Part shown: in pieces, positions 54,484 through 63,388 of the stretch
Position numbering within the stretch: position 1 is the first letter of the stretch
Layout of the letters: each line of letters starts with the position of its first letter
Assembly (NCBI GenBank): GCA_018818835.1
Contig: JAHIRD010000092.1
Span: 1-64,000 of the forward strand
Length of the DNA: 64,000 bases
Direction of reading: 5' to 3'
Source: Pseudomonadota bacterium
Lineage (GTDB): Bacteria; Desulfobacterota; Desulfobacteria; Desulfobacterales; Desulfolunaceae
Notes under the pieces: model-generated
What the model saw: only the letters and a program-made list of their open reading frames with translations
What the model was told of the DNA's origin: nothing
Database searches by the model: none
Position numbers and translations under genes: made by a program

Positions 54484-56904
54484 ATGGCAAAAAACAAAAT
54501 GTCCTTGAAAACAAAGCTGTCCGTGTATTTTGAGAGCAGCAACAATGTGCTCTGGTGTATTTTGATCAGTTTCACGCTGATTTTCACCCTTTTTCTTTAT
54601 CCGGACCTCAACGCCGATAAATATTCCCAGAAACTGGGTGATATTGCCAAAAGGGATATCAAGTCCCCGAGGGACTTTTTTGTCATTGATACGGATGCCA
54701 CTGAAATGAATCGCCTTCAAGCGGTCCGGTCGGTGCTGGATGTCTATGATCATGACACCAATCTGGCCCTGGACTTGACCCAGCGTGTCCGGCGTGTGTT
54801 CAGTGTTTTTCGTGACATATTCAATGATAAGACCGTATCTCCGGCTGTTCCGGTCTTACCTGCCGTACCAAGCCAGGCTGAGGCACCCAAACCTGAGACA
54901 ACATCCCAGGCTCTGGTCTGGGCCAAGAAAGATGAATTTGAGCAGAAACTGGGAATCAAAGTCAGCAAGGGCGCTTACCAGGTTCTGGAAAAAGCCCAGT
55001 TTCCCGTTGAAATGGAAAATCTGATCTGCCAGATCCTGTTTAAAATTCTGGACAACGGGGTTGTGGCCAACAAGGAGATTCTTCTCAGGCAGGCTGAAAA
55101 GGGTATTTCCCTTCGGAGTGTGGACAAGACAAGTGAAGTTGTGGAACAAAGCCTGAAACGGTTTTACAGCCTGGAACAGGCCCAGACCATGGTCCGCATT
55201 GTGGCAGAACCTCTGTTTGACGGGGTGGATTACAATGTGAGAAATGTGGTGGTGGATTTTTCCCAGCGTCTGTTGCAACCCAATATCACACTGAATCGAA
55301 GCGAAACCGAAGCCAGGGAAAAACGGGCAGAATCTGAAATTGCCCCCACCATGTTCAAGATCAAGGCCGGTGAAATGCTTTTAAGGGAAGGGGAAAGAGT
55401 CTCCCGATCCCAGCTTTTGAAGCTCAAGGCACTTCAGAATCAGACCCGGAATGAAAACCTTGTTCTTCGAAGTCTGGGTGTGGCTCTTTTGATTCTCCTT
55501 TTTGTTTCAACCATGTATGTCCTGCACCTCAAGCCGAAAAACGATATAAACATAGAGCACAATAAAAACATGCTGTTTCTTGCCAGTATCATGGCGGTGT
55601 TTTTGTTTATCACAAAAATTTCACTGTCCGTACCCGGTGTTATTGCAGCCACAGTGGCCTTTGACATTCCTGAATCATCGGTGTACTACGGCATGCCCAT
55701 TGCCGCAAGTGCCATGACGGTCTGCCTTTTTATGGGCCTTGAAGTGGCACTTCCGTTTTGTATTGTTTTTTCAGCCCTGGTGGCGATTCTTTTTGAAAAT
55801 CAGTTTGAAGTGTTTATCTTTTTTCTTTTGAGCACTACCATGGCGGCTTACTGGACCAGGGACTGCAGTGAACGAAAAGTCTTTATCAAGGCCGGAGCCA
55901 AACTCGGCCTGCTGAACGTGTTTATCTCCACGGCGGTTATCACCTATTTCGGGGATTTTGACTGGCACAGTGTCATGTGGGGATGGCTGTTTGCCCTTAC
56001 AGGCGGCGTATCTGCCGGGATTGTCACAGCAGGTCTTGCCCCCCTTGTGGAGATTCTTTTTGATTACACCACGGATATTAAGCTTCTGGAGCTGGCCAAT
56101 CTGGAGCAGCCCATATTGAGACGTCTGATGATTGAAGCTCCAGGAACCTACAACCATAGTGTTATTGTGGGAACCATGGCCGATGCCGTGGCATCAGAGA
56201 TCGGAGCAAATCCCCTTCTGGCAAGAGTCTGCGGTTATTATCATGACATTGGTAAGATCGATAAGGCCCAGTATTTTATTGAAAACCAGCAGCATGGGAA
56301 AAACAAGCATGACAAGCTGGCTCCCTCCATGTCGGCCCTGATTCTGACCGGCCATGTTAAAAATGGTGTGGAGATGGCCAAAAAATATCGTCTGGGCAAG
56401 CCAATTCTGGATACCATCCGTCAGCATCACGGAACCAGCTTGATCGAATTCTTTTTCGAAAAGGCAAAAACCCAGAAAATCGACAGTGAAGAGACCGTGA
56501 ATCCCGCAGATTTCAGATACCCCGGCCCCAAACCCCAGACCGTGGAAGCAGGCATTGTTATGATCGCAGATGTTGTGGAGGCCGCGTCCCGGACATTGGA
56601 TGACCCCACACCGGCACGGATTCAGGGTCTGGTCCAGAGATTGATCAACAAGATTTTTTCCGATGGCCAGCTGGATTATTGTGAAATTACCCTTAAGGAT
56701 CTGCATAATATTGCCAAACGGTTCAATCAGATCCTCAGTGGAATTCATCATCACCGGATCAAATATCCTGAAAAAGGTTCCACAAGCAACGGGAAAGTGA
56801 AAAATGGAGATTCTGACAGACAACAGGCAGCAAAATCACAACGTGGATTTGAAGAAGATTCAAGAGAAAGCTCAAGTCATCTTAAGCGCCTTGGAATTAA
56901 ATGA
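54484..56904 (+). CDS. 7TM-HD membrane protein (PgpH/YqfF-like c-di-AMP phosphodiesterase family)
   Basis: This 806-residue protein has one N-terminal membrane helix, a large extracytoplasmic 7TMR-HDED domain (about residues 50-320), a seven-helix membrane block (about 325-530) and a cytoplasmic HD domain with GTYNHSVIVGTMADAV, CGYYHDIGKIDKAQYF and DTIRQHHGTS. PgpH-type proteins hydrolyse c-di-AMP in Gram-positives; in deltaproteobacteria the substrate is less certain. Its last 101 nt overlap the start of ybeY in another frame, so the C-terminal tail from about residue 773 is encoded twice over. Confidence 0.92.
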   Translation: MAKNKMSLKTKLSVYFESSNNVLWCILISFTLIFTLFLYPDLNADKYSQKLGDIAKRDIKSPRDFFVIDTDATEMNRLQAVRSVLDVYDHDTNLALDLTQRVRRVFSVFRDIFNDKTVSPAVPVLPAVPSQAEAPKPETTSQALVWAKKDEFEQKLGIKVSKGAYQVLEKAQFPVEMENLICQILFKILDNGVVANKEILLRQAEKGISLRSVDKTSEVVEQSLKRFYSLEQAQTMVRIVAEPLFDGVDYNVRNVVVDFSQRLLQPNITLNRSETEAREKRAESEIAPTMFKIKAGEMLLREGERVSRSQLLKLKALQNQTRNENLVLRSLGVALLILLFVSTMYVLHLKPKNDINIEHNKNMLFLASIMAVFLFITKISLSVPGVIAATVAFDIPESSVYYGMPIAASAMTVCLFMGLEVALPFCIVFSALVAILFENQFEVFIFFLLSTTMAAYWTRDCSERKVFIKAGAKLGLLNVFISTAVITYFGDFDWHSVMWGWLFALTGGVSAGIVTAGLAPLVEILFDYTTDIKLLELANLEQPILRRLMIEAPGTYNHSVIVGTMADAVASEIGANPLLARVCGYYHDIGKIDKAQYFIENQQHGKNKHDKLAPSMSALILTGHVKNGVEMAKKYRLGKPILDTIRQHHGTSLIEFFFEKAKTQKIDSEETVNPADFRYPGPKPQTVEAGIVMIADVVEAASRTLDDPTPARIQGLVQRLINKIFSDGQLDYCEITLKDLHNIAKRFNQILSGIHHHRIKYPEKGSTSNGKVKNGDSDRQQAAKSQRGFEEDSRESSSHLKRLGIK

Positions 56905-57259
56905 TGACGAATTGTCCATTCTGATCGTGGATGATCCCCAGATCGCCGAAATGAATCAGACATACCGGAATAAAAAAGGCCCCACCAATGTGTTGTCCTT
57001 TCCCATGAGGGAAGGAGAGTTTGGTGGGATTACCCCCCTTCTGGGTGATGTGGTGATTTCAGCGGATACAGCCCAAAAAGAAGCGAATGACGCGAACATC
57101 TCTCTGGATGAGCGCATATCACAATTGCTGGTTCACGGAATACTGCATCTGGTGGATTACGATCATGAACGTTCGGACAACGACGCCCGGATCATGGAAG
57201 AGAAAAGCCTCGAACTTCTGAGACTCATTGAAAAAAATCCGGACCTCAACGTTTTCTGA
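56804..57259 (+). CDS. ybeY: Endoribonuclease YbeY
   Basis: YbeY is a zinc-dependent RNase for 16S rRNA 3'-end maturation and ribosome quality control. The 151-residue protein has the zinc motif LVHGILHLVDYDHE near residue 113 and the family N terminus. The start lies 101 nt inside pgpH; later Met codons would remove conserved sequence, so the overlap is judged real. AAAATGGAG-type sequence is at the start. It ends the phoH-pgpH-ybeY set. Confidence 0.93.
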   Translation: MEILTDNRQQNHNVDLKKIQEKAQVILSALELNDDELSILIVDDPQIAEMNQTYRNKKGPTNVLSFPMREGEFGGITPLLGDVVISADTAQKEANDANISLDERISQLLVHGILHLVDYDHERSDNDARIMEEKSLELLRLIEKNPDLNVF

Positions 57260-57362
57260 TTCCGCACTGAATTCTCCATCTCATACATATCGTGTGTTTG
57301 GTGTATAGAGATCCCGGAAGAATATTTCCGTACCCTTATATTCAATACAAAGGAGATGCATT

Positions 57363-58082
57363 ATGGCAGGACTTGCTGTAAATATTGATCATATTGCCAC
57401 CCTCAGGCAGGCCCGGGGGACCCGGTACCCAGACCCTGTCGCCGCCGCCATGATCGCAGAGATGGCGGGTGCCGATGGTATCGTGGCCCATTTGCGTGAA
57501 GACCGTCGTCATATTCAGGATAGGGATATCCGATTACTGCGTCAGGTTGTTCAGACACGCCTGATACTGGAAATGGGAGTGACCCCTGAAATGGTGGGAA
57601 TCGCCCTGGATGTGAAGCCCGAAGTGGTGACTCTGGTCCCTGAAAAACGTGAGGAATTGACCACCGAGGGTGGGCTGGATCTGATCGTTCACAGGGAAAA
57701 GGTGTCCGAGGCCATAGAAAACCTGAGAAGCGCAGGGATTCTTGTCAGTGTCTTTATCGATCCTGATGTGGAGCAGATCAAAGTTGCCCACCGGGTCAAT
57801 GCCGACATGGTTGAAATCCATACCGGAGCCTTTTGCGATGAAGTCTCTCCGTCCAAACGGGAAAAAGCCTTTGCCGATATCGTGAACGCAGCCAAGGTAG
57901 CCAGCAAACTCAGGCTGGGCGTCAATGCTGGTCACGGCATCTGTTATAATTCCATCAAAGAATTTGCCGGTCTCAAAGAAATCGATGAGTTCAGCATCGG
58001 ACACAGCATTGTCTCCCGTGCATCGATGGTGGGCATGGAAAAGGCCGTCAGGGAAATGCGGACGTTGATCTCTGCGCTATAG
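57363..58082 (+). CDS. pdxJ: Pyridoxine 5'-phosphate synthase
   Basis: PdxJ closes the pyridoxine ring from 1-deoxyxylulose 5-phosphate and aminoacetone phosphate derivative. The 239 residues match the family: LAVNIDHIATLRQARGTRYP at the start, GIVAHLREDRRHIQD near residue 43, and NAGHGICYNSIKEFA near 183. AAGGAGATG lies about 7 nt before the ATG. It is 103 nt after ybeY. Confidence 0.96.
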   Translation: MAGLAVNIDHIATLRQARGTRYPDPVAAAMIAEMAGADGIVAHLREDRRHIQDRDIRLLRQVVQTRLILEMGVTPEMVGIALDVKPEVVTLVPEKREELTTEGGLDLIVHREKVSEAIENLRSAGILVSVFIDPDVEQIKVAHRVNADMVEIHTGAFCDEVSPSKREKAFADIVNAAKVASKLRLGVNAGHGICYNSIKEFAGLKEIDEFSIGHSIVSRASMVGMEKAVREMRTLISAL

Positions 58083-58119
58083 AATCACAGTATGGCAAAA
58101 CCACAACCAAAAAGCCTCG

Positions 58120-58207
58120 TCTCTCACGGAGGCACAAAGATCACAGAGAAGGGCAAGCGCTTGGGAATGATAGTTTTTTCTTTGTGATCTTTGTGCCTCT
58201 GTGAGAA
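58120..58207. repeat. Inverted pair of the GAGGCACAAAGATCACAG repeat
   Basis: TCTCACGGAGGCACAAAGAT with CACAGAGAA (58121-58150) and its complement TTTGTGATCTTTGTGCCTCT with GTGAGA (58180-58206) face each other and could form a long hairpin. Shorter copies of the word occur at 7981-7999 and 27222-27246. Confidence 0.7.
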
Positions 58208-58278
58208 AAAATTATGAGTATCCCCCCAAGGGGGATGCGAACAGTTTGAGACCGACACGCAAATGGGTTGGGGTAGTT
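58187..58278 (-). repeat. Dispersed repeat, copy B (inverted relative to 7909-8000)
   Basis: Read on the minus strand it follows copy A closely: ACCCCAACCCATTTGCG, CTCAAACTGTTCGCATCCCC, a GGGGGGATAC arm, CTCATAAT and GAGGCACAAAGATCAC. About three quarters of positions appear to match. Confidence 0.75.
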
Positions 58279-58436
58279 GATGTGTTATTACACGTCAACC
58301 ATGACGTACAGATTAAATCTGTTTGGCAACCTTTTTAAAAGGTTGGCCCCCGGCAGGGAAATCTTTTTGCCCTTCTTCGTGCTTCGTGTCCTTCAGTGAG
58401 CTGCGCGAACGGGTGGTGGATAAAAAAGAAAACAAC

Positions 58437-58469
58437 GTTTCAATCCCAGGCGTTGCCTGGGATTGAAAC
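58437..58469. repeat. Solitary 33-bp palindrome resembling a CRISPR repeat
   Basis: GTTTCAATCCCAGGC, a GTT loop, then GCCTGGGATTGAAAC: a perfect 15-bp stem. The GTTTCAATC start and GATTGAAAC end are those of many CRISPR repeats, but there is only one copy, no spacer and no cas gene nearby. Confidence 0.75.
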
Positions 58470-58561
58470 AAAAAGCAATTTTACCAAGGACATGTAGTTC
58501 ATGAAGAAAAGCATGCCTTATGAAATGCGATGCAATTGGATATGTGAACGGAGAAAAAACC

Positions 58562-60151
58562 ATGGAACTTGTCAGTGCGTGGCAGATGCAGCAGATGGAC
58601 AAAAAGACCATTCGGGATTTCGGTATTCCGGGCATGGTTCTCATGGAAAGCGCCGGACGGGGTGCAACCCGAATTCTTCTGGAAGCTTTCGGGGGACTTT
58701 CGGGCCGTTTGGTGGGTATCATGGCTGGCCGGGGAAACAACGGCGGTGATGGCTTTGTCATGGCCCGCTACCTGGCATGTCACCAGATTCCGGTGGTGGT
58801 CTATCTCCTCGGAGATATGACAGCTGTTCAGGGAGATGCCAGGACAAACCTCGAAATTTTATCCCGCATGGACGTGCCCATCATTGAAATCCGAGACCAG
58901 AAGGATCTCCTCAAACACAAGAGTGCCATGACCCATCGGGATATCTGGGTGGACGCCATTTTCGGAACCGGCCTCAATGCCGAGGTCACGGGTTTTTATC
59001 GATTGGTTATTGAATTTATCAACAAACTCGAAAAACCGGTTCTTTCCGTGGATATTCCATCGGGCCTGCATCCGGATACGGGTCAAGCTCTGGGCGTCTG
59101 TATCAAAGCACATGTCACGGCCACCTTTGCCTATGCCAAAACAGGGATGCTGCTTTATCCGGGGGCGGACTATGCGGGCCGCATTGAAATTGTGGATATT
59201 GGTATTCCACCCCATATTGTTAGAGAAGCCCTGATTTTTAACCATCTGTCAACACCGGACATGATCCATGATTTATACAGGATAAGGCCGTCTGACAGCC
59301 ACAAGGGCACGGCCGGGCATCTTTTGGTGGTGGCCGGGTCACGGGGCAAAAGCGGGGCTGCGGCCCTGTGCGCCGAAGCAGCCATGAGGATCGGAGCCGG
59401 CCTGGTCACCCTGGGCATCCCCGAGAGCCTGGATCCGGTTCTTGAAACCTTGCTCAAAGAAGTGATGACATTGCCCTTGTCTGAAAGCCGTGGGGGCGTC
59501 CTGGCCAAATCTTCCCTGGAAGAGATCCGCAGAGCTCTTACGGGTAAACAGGGTCTGGTCCTTGGCCCAGGCCTGGGCCTTGACAGTCAGACTGTTGCCG
59601 TGGTGCATGCCCTATTGAGAGAGTGCCCTGTTCCGGTGGTTTTGGATGCCGATGCCTTGAACAGCATGGAAGGACATACCGGAAGGTTGAAGGATATGGC
59701 GACCGATTCCGTGTTGACGCCCCACCCCAGGGAAATGGCCCGCTTGACCGGGAAAACCGTGGAAGAAATCCAGAAAGACCGTCTGGGCATTGCCCAGGCC
59801 TTTGCAGAAAAATTCAAGGTCCACCTGGTGTTGAAAGGGGCACGGACCGTGGTGGCCCATCCGGATGGCAGTGCGTATATCAACCCCACGGGTAACCCCC
59901 TTCTGGCCTCGGGAGGAACCGGTGATGTGCTAACAGGCATGATCGCCGGTTTGATTTGTCAGGGCTATGAGGCTGCCCATGCAGCCCGCATGGGCGTTTA
60001 TCTTCATGGGGCTGTGGCGGACATGCTGGCCAAGGAACGAGGCCCTGTGGGAGTCCTGGCCTCGGAATTGGCCGTCGGTATTCCCAGGATCATGGCCATG
60101 ACAGCAGCCTGTTTATTGCCCCCTCTCCCATTTATTGCCCACAGGCTGTGA
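58562..60151 (+). CDS. nnr: Bifunctional NAD(P)H-hydrate epimerase / ADP-dependent NAD(P)H-hydrate dehydratase
   Basis: This enzyme repairs hydrated NAD(P)H. The 529-residue protein joins an N-terminal YjeF_N epimerase (MAGRGNNGGDGFVMARYLA near residue 55, DAIFGTGLNAEV near 130) to a C-terminal kinase-like dehydratase (VVAGSRGKSGAA near 250, LTPHPREMARL near 390, NPLLASGGTGDVLTGMIAGL near 460). CGGAG lies about 8 nt before this ATG; an in-frame ATG 42 nt upstream lacks a site. tsaE follows after 8 nt, a common pairing. Confidence 0.95.
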   Translation: MELVSAWQMQQMDKKTIRDFGIPGMVLMESAGRGATRILLEAFGGLSGRLVGIMAGRGNNGGDGFVMARYLACHQIPVVVYLLGDMTAVQGDARTNLEILSRMDVPIIEIRDQKDLLKHKSAMTHRDIWVDAIFGTGLNAEVTGFYRLVIEFINKLEKPVLSVDIPSGLHPDTGQALGVCIKAHVTATFAYAKTGMLLYPGADYAGRIEIVDIGIPPHIVREALIFNHLSTPDMIHDLYRIRPSDSHKGTAGHLLVVAGSRGKSGAAALCAEAAMRIGAGLVTLGIPESLDPVLETLLKEVMTLPLSESRGGVLAKSSLEEIRRALTGKQGLVLGPGLGLDSQTVAVVHALLRECPVPVVLDADALNSMEGHTGRLKDMATDSVLTPHPREMARLTGKTVEEIQKDRLGIAQAFAEKFKVHLVLKGARTVVAHPDGSAYINPTGNPLLASGGTGDVLTGMIAGLICQGYEAAHAARMGVYLHGAVADMLAKERGPVGVLASELAVGIPRIMAMTAACLLPPLPFIAHRL

Positions 60152-60159
60152 AAGGGTAA

Positions 60160-60648
60160 ATGACCATGTCTTGTTTGTATGATTTGATTAAGGAAGGGAA
60201 GCCTTTCACCCTGACAGCCACGGATCTGGAAGGAACCCATGCCCTTGGAAAAGAGCTGGGAACTTTGGCCACTCCTGGCACTGTGATCTGTCTGTCCGGG
60301 GATCTGGGCAGCGGAAAAACATCTTTTGTCCAGGGCCTTGCCATGGGGCTGGACGTTCCGTCGGATCTTTACGTCACCAGCCCCAGTTACACCCTTATCA
60401 ACGAGTATCCGGGACGTATTCCCCTGTATCATCTGGACCTTTATCGTTTGACCGAAGCCGAGGACCTCTTTGACCTTGGCGTGGATGAGATTCTTTCCGG
60501 ACAGGGTGTTGTGGCCATTGAATGGCCTGAAAAACTTCCTCCCGGAATCCTTGATGATCCTATCCGAATTGACATTTCCATTATGCGTGATGATACGAGA
60601 CGATTTTATTTTAGAATTTCAGGTGTGGACTTGGACGGGCAAATCTGA
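60160..60648 (+). CDS. tsaE: tRNA threonylcarbamoyladenosine biosynthesis protein TsaE
   Basis: TsaE is the ATPase that works with TsaD and TsaB to make t6A at position 37 of ANN-decoding tRNAs. The 162-residue protein has Walker A LSGDLGSGKTSFVQGLA near residue 45, SPSYTLINEYPG and LYHLDLYRL near 85, and VAIEWPEKLP near 120. It starts 8 nt after nnr. tsaB and tsaD are not in the window. Confidence 0.94.
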   Translation: MTMSCLYDLIKEGKPFTLTATDLEGTHALGKELGTLATPGTVICLSGDLGSGKTSFVQGLAMGLDVPSDLYVTSPSYTLINEYPGRIPLYHLDLYRLTEAEDLFDLGVDEILSGQGVVAIEWPEKLPPGILDDPIRIDISIMRDDTRRFYFRISGVDLDGQI

Positions 60649-60725
60649 TAAATAGACAAATTTATTTTAAGCGTGGTATACCTGTGTTGAATTTGTTCAT
60701 AATCAAGGCTTGTTAGGGAGATGAA

Positions 60726-61943
60726 ATGGCACTCATTGTTCAAAAATACGGCGGCACCTCGGTGGGTAGCATCGAAAGAATTCGCAATGTCGCAAAGAGG
60801 ATTGTCAAAACATACGATCAGGGCCATGATGTGGTGGTGGTTCTTTCAGCCATGTCAGGGGTCACCGATAATCTCATCACCATGGCACACCAGGCGAGCA
60901 AGGTGCCTGATAAACGTGAATTGGATGTATTGATGTCCACCGGTGAGCAGACCACCATCGCCCTTATGGCCATGACCCTTCATGACATGAACTATCCTGC
61001 GGCTTCGCTTCTTGGTTTCCAGGCAGACATCCTCACGGATAATATGGCCACCAAGGCACGCATTATGAGTATCGGTGCAGATCGGATTAAAACACTTATA
61101 TCGGAAAAGAAAATCGTCATTATTGCGGGCTTCCAGGGTATAGACTCCGAGGGAAATATCACCACCCTGGGCCGTGGCGGGTCAGATACCTCTGCCGTTG
61201 CCATAGCCGCTGCCATCAAAGCGGACACCTGTGAAATTTATACCGATGTGGACGGGGTGTATACCACGGACCCCCGGATCTGTGAAAAGGCCCGAAAACT
61301 CAAACAGATTTCCTATGATGAAATGCTGGAAATGGCCAGTCTGGGAGCCAAAGTACTCCAGATTCGTTCCGTGGGATTTGCAAAAAAATTCAATGTACCG
61401 ATTCACGTGAGATCATCTTTTAATGAGGAGGAAGGCACAATGGTTGTTGGTGAAGATTCCGGCATGGAACAACTGGTGGTATCCGGTATCACTCTTGATA
61501 AAAATGAAGCACGGTTGACTCTCAGAAAAGTTCCGGATCAACCCGGCGTGTCGTCCAAAGTCTTCACACCTCTGGCGGATGCAGGTATTCAGGTGGACAT
61601 GATCATCCAGAACACCCGTTCCGGTGGAGAAACAGACCTGACGTTCACTGTCAATAAAAGCGATTTCGAGCAGGCCAAACGCATTGCCGAGAACGTGGTC
61701 AAAAATATTGGTGGTGAGGAGGTCATGGTGGCCGATGACATCGCCAAGGTTTCTGTGATCGGCGTGGGCATGAAAAATCATGCAGGTGTTGCAGCCACCA
61801 TGTTTTCAGCCCTTGCCTCGGAAAACATCAATATCCGTATGATCAGTACCTCAGAGATCAGAATTTCATGCGTGATTGACGAGCGTTATGCAGAACTGGC
61901 CGTCCGTGTGCTTCATAAGGCGTTCAACCTGGACAAGATATAG
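60726..61943 (+). CDS. lysC: Aspartate kinase
   Basis: Aspartate kinase starts the Lys/Thr/Met pathway. The 405-residue protein begins ALIVQKYGGTSVGSIERI, contains STGEQTTIALMAM, GRGGSDTSAVAIAAA and the DPRI segment, and ends in two ACT domains (about residues 265-405) typical of feedback-regulated alpha/beta-type kinases. GGGAGATGAA precedes the ATG. It is followed 9 nt later by a tiny membrane frame and then bpt. Confidence 0.96.
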   Translation: MALIVQKYGGTSVGSIERIRNVAKRIVKTYDQGHDVVVVLSAMSGVTDNLITMAHQASKVPDKRELDVLMSTGEQTTIALMAMTLHDMNYPAASLLGFQADILTDNMATKARIMSIGADRIKTLISEKKIVIIAGFQGIDSEGNITTLGRGGSDTSAVAIAAAIKADTCEIYTDVDGVYTTDPRICEKARKLKQISYDEMLEMASLGAKVLQIRSVGFAKKFNVPIHVRSSFNEEEGTMVVGEDSGMEQLVVSGITLDKNEARLTLRKVPDQPGVSSKVFTPLADAGIQVDMIIQNTRSGGETDLTFTVNKSDFEQAKRIAENVVKNIGGEEVMVADDIAKVSVIGVGMKNHAGVAATMFSALASENINIRMISTSEIRISCVIDERYAELAVRVLHKAFNLDKI

Positions 61944-61952
61944 GGCAAACAC

Positions 61953-62048
61953 GTGAAAGGCTTCAGCGCCGATCAACTTATTTTTGTTGCTGTAACAGGG
62001 GGTGTGCTTCTGCTGGTGATCCTGGCAAGGGCTTACCCCTTTTTTTAA
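61953..62048 (+). CDS. Putative 31-residue single-span membrane peptide
   Basis: A GTG-initiated frame encodes MKGFSADQLIFVAVTGGVLL followed by LVILARAYPFF, that is, a short polar head and one membrane helix of about 20 residues. AGGG lies about 7 nt upstream, and the frame starts 9 nt after lysC and ends 40 nt before bpt. Its small size makes chance possible, but the composition is strongly membrane-like and the spacing operon-like. Confidence 0.4.
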   Translation: MKGFSADQLIFVAVTGGVLLLVILARAYPFF

Positions 62049-62088
62049 TTCTATCAGCTGTCCTTCCAGGCCCACACCGTGAGTCACC

Positions 62089-62787
62089 ATGATTCTGCTT
62101 CAGGAAACACGCAAAAGTTCCTTGTCCCCCTGCCAGTATCTTCCAGGGGTTTCGTGGCAATTTGATTATTTCTTTGCCATGGAACTGAGTGAAGCCGAAC
62201 TTGATGTCTATCTGGAGCAAGGCTGGCGAAAATTCGGATACTATTTTTTCAGGCCGGCCTGTCCGGATTGCCGGAAATGCATTCCCATCAGGATTCCCAC
62301 CGGGACATATCGAATCAGCCGAAGCCAGAAACGCGTGATGGCCAAAAACAAGGACATCCGGGTTCATTTCGGGCCCCTTGCTTTTTCTGACCGGATATTG
62401 GAAATTTACAGCGATCACTCCAAACACCGCTTTGGCAAAAAAGAAATTGATCCTGCCGACTTTTTTTCAAGCTTTTATTCTCCATCCTGCCCCACACTCC
62501 AGTCCGAGTACTATTTGGGAGATACCCTGGTGGGCATTGGTTTTCTGGATCAGTCCCAAAGAAGTCTGAGCAGTGTTTACTTCATATTCGATACAGCCTA
62601 CAGCCATCTTAACCTGGGGACCTACAGCGTGATCCGGGAAATACAGGAAGCAAAAAATCTGGGGCTGAGCTATTACTATCTGGGCTATTCCATCGAGGAA
62701 TGCCGTAAAATGGCGTATAAAAACAGTTATCTTCCCAGCGAACACTATGATTGGGAAACACAGACATGGGGGCAAAGTGGGGGATGA
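62089..62787 (+). CDS. bpt: Leucyl/arginyl-tRNA--protein transferase (Bpt/Ate family)
   Basis: This enzyme adds Leu (Bpt type) or Arg to N-terminal Asp/Glu of proteins, marking them for ClpAP degradation. The 232-residue protein has the ATE N-terminal cysteine motif (SPCQYLPG, then RPACPDCRKCIPIRIP near residue 58) and the C-terminal ATE domain (SSVYFIFDTAY, YYYLGYSIEECRKMAYK). Leucine specificity is the usual finding for bacterial members but is not read from the sequence. It ends the phoH-to-bpt run. Confidence 0.9.
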   Translation: MILLQETRKSSLSPCQYLPGVSWQFDYFFAMELSEAELDVYLEQGWRKFGYYFFRPACPDCRKCIPIRIPTGTYRISRSQKRVMAKNKDIRVHFGPLAFSDRILEIYSDHSKHRFGKKEIDPADFFSSFYSPSCPTLQSEYYLGDTLVGIGFLDQSQRSLSSVYFIFDTAYSHLNLGTYSVIREIQEAKNLGLSYYYLGYSIEECRKMAYKNSYLPSEHYDWETQTWGQSGG

Positions 62788-62796
62788 TTGTTGATA

Positions 62797-62838
62797 GGAC
62801 GTATGGGAATAATGGGACCTATGGGACGTATGAGCCCC
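62797..62838. repeat. 9-bp unit repeat (ATGGGACCT / ATGGGACGT)
   Basis: GGACGTATGGGAATA is followed by ATGGGACCT, ATGGGACGT and ATGAGCCCC in head-to-tail 9-bp steps, the inverse of the 16533-16571 units. It lies directly after bpt. GGGGTGCC and GGACACCCC at 62862-62908 may form a weak terminator between bpt and the converging scaffold gene. Confidence 0.7.
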
Positions 62839-62965
62839 ATATCAGCATTGGATAAGCTAATGGGGTGCCATGATCTTCAGTGACTTTAAAAAATCAGTTG
62901 GACACCCCTTTAACATCCGGCTACCCATTTATCAGGTACAGTCGGCAAGCTCTTTATTTCAACCC

Positions 62966-63388
62966 TTATTTTGAGCGGTATTCGTCAATGGCCTTGTGAA
63001 GGGTTTTCACGGCAAGCTGGATGCAGTGGTGTTTCTTTTCAGGGATATTCTCCAGGGTTTTGAAAATGTCCCCATCATTGATGTTCCTGGCAAAATCCAT
63101 GCTTTTCCCCTTGATGATGTCCACGGCAGCCATGGCAGCAGATATGGCCCCGGCACAGCCCATGACTTCGTATTTTACATCTTCAATCATCTGGCCGTCA
63201 AGTTTCAGGTAAATGGTCATGGTGTCACCGCAAGAGCCCACAAAGTCTGACACCTGGTCTGCATTCTCAATGCGGCCCATGTGGGGACGTGTTAAAAAAT
63301 AGCGGGCAGCGGTTTCAGAATAACCGGTCTGGGTCATGGCCAGAATCATATCTCCCTGCGGGGTTGCCTCAGCTTGGGGTTCGTTCAT
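62966..63388 (-). CDS. Iron-sulfur cluster assembly scaffold, NifU/IscU N-domain
   Basis: This 140-residue protein holds the three scaffold cysteines in GSCGDTMTIYL near residue 53, VMGCAGAISAAMA near 78 and KKHHCIQLAVKTL near 122, the IscU/NifU-N pattern. It would assemble or carry Fe-S clusters in the cytosol. The N terminus has an extra 25-30 residues compared with IscU. CGGAGC lies 7 nt before the ATG. No iscS or other isc/suf gene is nearby. Confidence 0.92.
   Translation of the reverse strand: MNEPQAEATPQGDMILAMTQTGYSETAARYFLTRPHMGRIENADQVSDFVGSCGDTMTIYLKLDGQMIEDVKYEVMGCAGAISAAMAAVDIIKGKSMDFARNINDGDIFKTLENIPEKKHHCIQLAVKTLHKAIDEYRSK

Larger units (their letters stand above)
58083..58561. 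other. Repeat-rich 480-bp gap between pdxJ and nnr
   Basis: No gene. It holds, in order, an inverted GAGGCACAAAGATCACAG pair, dispersed repeat copy B, an AACCTTTTTAAAAGGTT hairpin followed by GGCCCCCGG (58328-58354), a TTCGTGCTTCGTGTCCTTCA tract and a solitary 33-bp palindrome. Confidence 0.75.

Noticed and set aside
53455-62787. phoH-to-bpt run as an unusual new system
   Set aside because: Order and content are ordinary housekeeping genes seen in many bacteria.
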